A stretch of DNA of 64,000 bases from Neoarius graeffei (Eukaryota > Chordata > Actinopteri > Siluriformes > Ariidae). Every line of letters starts with the position of its first letter. Position 1 is the stretch's first letter. The translations under genes were made by a program, and so were the position numbers. The notes under the pieces were generated by a model, which searched no databases, had not been told where the DNA came from, and saw only the letters and a list, made by a program, of their open reading frames with translations. Where the stretch lies: positions 5,400,378 through 5,464,377 of the forward strand of contig NC_083582.1 of assembly GCF_027579695.1 (NCBI RefSeq), given 5' to 3'. Below, one piece after another: positions 62,757 through 64,000 of the stretch.

Positions 62757-64000
62757 CTAGGCCGGGACCCATCCCCACCACCACCGCGTGTCTACCTCGT
62801 GGGGTGGGGAAAGGACCCCTGCCCAATAGGCAGCGATGAGTTGAAACCACCCCCTCCGTTAGTGAAGCCTGACCCGCAGGATGCACCCCTGACGCAGTTT
62901 CTTGGAGATTTGGTTAGGAAAGGCAACGCCAAGCGTATCTATACCCCAGTGGTGGTAGAAGGCAACGTTTCCCTCCAAGCTCTCTTGGATACCGGGTCAG
63001 AAATCACCCTGATGTGTTCCAAAGTCTTCGCAGAGGTTTCTGATGCGCGGCGCGCGCAAGGTAGACCCATCAGAACCGAACGTTGTGACGTCAACTTGGT
63101 TAGCTTCACCCAGAATCAAGCCCCAGTAACAACCATTGCATGGTTAGAACTCACCTTCCAGGGCATGTCCATCACTCACCCCACTTACATCTGCTCTGTT
63201 GGTGTAGAACCGTTCCTCATTGGCCAAGACCTACTAGATAGGCTAGCGCCCCTCATTGACTGTCGTCGTGGGCAACTGTGGGCCCAGGTCGCGTCCCCAC
63301 AGACCCCAGATCCTCGTCGTCACGATCGAGCCTGTTGCGATGAAGTTAGCGTGGAGGCTACTCCACCGATAGCTGAGTCAGGGCAGGTCCCCGAGAACCT
63401 CGAGACCACTCCGCTCCCCCCTGAGCCGAGTCAAGACGCACCAAACTCAACCGACACTCTTCTCAACCGCAACGCGCTTGATGGCCACCCGTCTTTCCTT
63501 TGCTTTCTTGGCGAATCTGCCCCAACCAGGTACTACCCCTGGATATCTGGCAACATTGCTGTCAACGGCGTCACGGCACCTGGCGTCAGGTTAGCGCTTT
63601 GGTCAGAGAAGTCAGCCATCAGCCAAACGTGGTTCGACATAGTGCGTCAGAGCACTCCTTCCCCTGTCTTTGTGCAGAAGAGCCACCGGCTACTGTCAGC
63701 CGAACAACCCCAGAGCCCCATCAAAGCCACGGGCGTCTGCGCCGTGTCGCTCGCCATCGGTCAGAGAGAATTCCTTCATTTCTTGAGTGTCGTCCCCGGA
63801 CTTCCTGACCCACTGGTCATTGGGGCAGACATCTTGGTCAGACTGGGAGCCCAACTGGACCTAGTCAACCGGGTCATCTGGACCCAAGCCGACGCTGCTA
63901 AGCACCCGTTCCAAGCTGACCCGGAACAGATGCGGTCAGGACAAACGATTCCCCAAGCCTGCCATGTCGCTAGCGAATTTGACATCGTCATTCCCGCTAG
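62757..64000 (+). CDS. pol: ERV-B Pol, N-terminal part, cut by window end
   Basis: Open frame continuing from gag after UGA without a stop up to base 64000. It contains protease 1 ([10 protein letters not shown], about 62982-63011) and the second, degenerate protease module ending [15 protein letters not shown] (about 63815-63860). No frameshift against ERV-A in this part. RT and the later domains would lie beyond the window. Confidence 0.88.

Larger units (their letters stand above)
58755..64000 (+). mobile_element. endogenous retrovirus ERV-B, right part outside window
   Basis: Second copy of ERV-A: LTR 58755-60523, primer site 60530-60546, gag 60948-62756, pol from 62757 and still open at the window end. 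From gag stop to the end it is colinear with ERV-A with a constant offset of 40390 bases, i.e. no net length change. It starts 91 bp after the mfsd8 stop, in the same orientation as the gene. Confidence 0.93.

Overview
This window is nuclear DNA from a bony fish. It carries spliced exons of the vertebrate lysosomal gene mfsd8 (CLN7) on the + strand, and the rest is dominated by fish-type transposable elements: L2-like and RTE-like LINEs, a tRNA-headed SINE, Tc1/mariner, hAT, PIF/Harbinger and TTAA-target THAP (Kolobok-like) DNA transposons, two Ty3/Gypsy lineages and two copies of an endogenous retrovirus. The order or species cannot be read from the sequence.

Layout. 1-2487: decayed L2-like LINE. 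2488-4825: small repeats, including a hAT-type MITE with a perfect 30-bp hairpin. 4826-6333: 5'-truncated RTE-like LINE split by a SINE. 6334-7440: AT-rich sequence with the edge of a hAT relic. 7445-15698: a decayed Ty3/Gypsy element (gag, protease, broken RT, pol tail, 3' LTR), with a RecQ-helicase-fragment element inside pol and an almost full-length RTE-like LINE inside the LTR. 15842-31517: a THAP (Kolobok-like) transposon that received a PIF/Harbinger element (16697-18228) and a whole retrovirus (ERV-A, 18483-31429). 31.7-38.96 kb: a hAT graveyard with a 0.9-kb palindrome, a solo LTR and MITEs. 37868-58663: mfsd8 territory. Eleven coding exons lie at 41204-58663, and the introns hold a SINE, a Gmr1-like Ty3/Gypsy element (minus strand), two Tc1/mariner elements and a second THAP transposon. 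58755-64000: a second copy of the retrovirus (ERV-B), cut by the window edge.

The most notable system is ERV-A. It has two LTRs differing at only about seven positions by eye, and uninterrupted gag, pol and env. Gag and pol are one reading frame divided by a single UGA followed by CUAG, so pol probably depends on stop-codon readthrough. Pol reads active protease, degenerate second protease, RT (YVDD), degenerate RNase H, intact RNase H, integrase. Env has a short N-terminal subunit, a furin-type site and a long hydrophobic-start second subunit, like paramyxovirus/baculovirus F proteins rather than a standard retroviral SU-TM. This combination fits the retrovirus sister lineage of fish, amphibians and reptiles described as lokiretroviruses; that assignment is from memory and needs a phylogeny.

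The two retrovirus copies stand in direct orientation on either side of mfsd8, and ERV-B lies 91 bp after its stop codon. The first coding exon of mfsd8 could not be identified with confidence.
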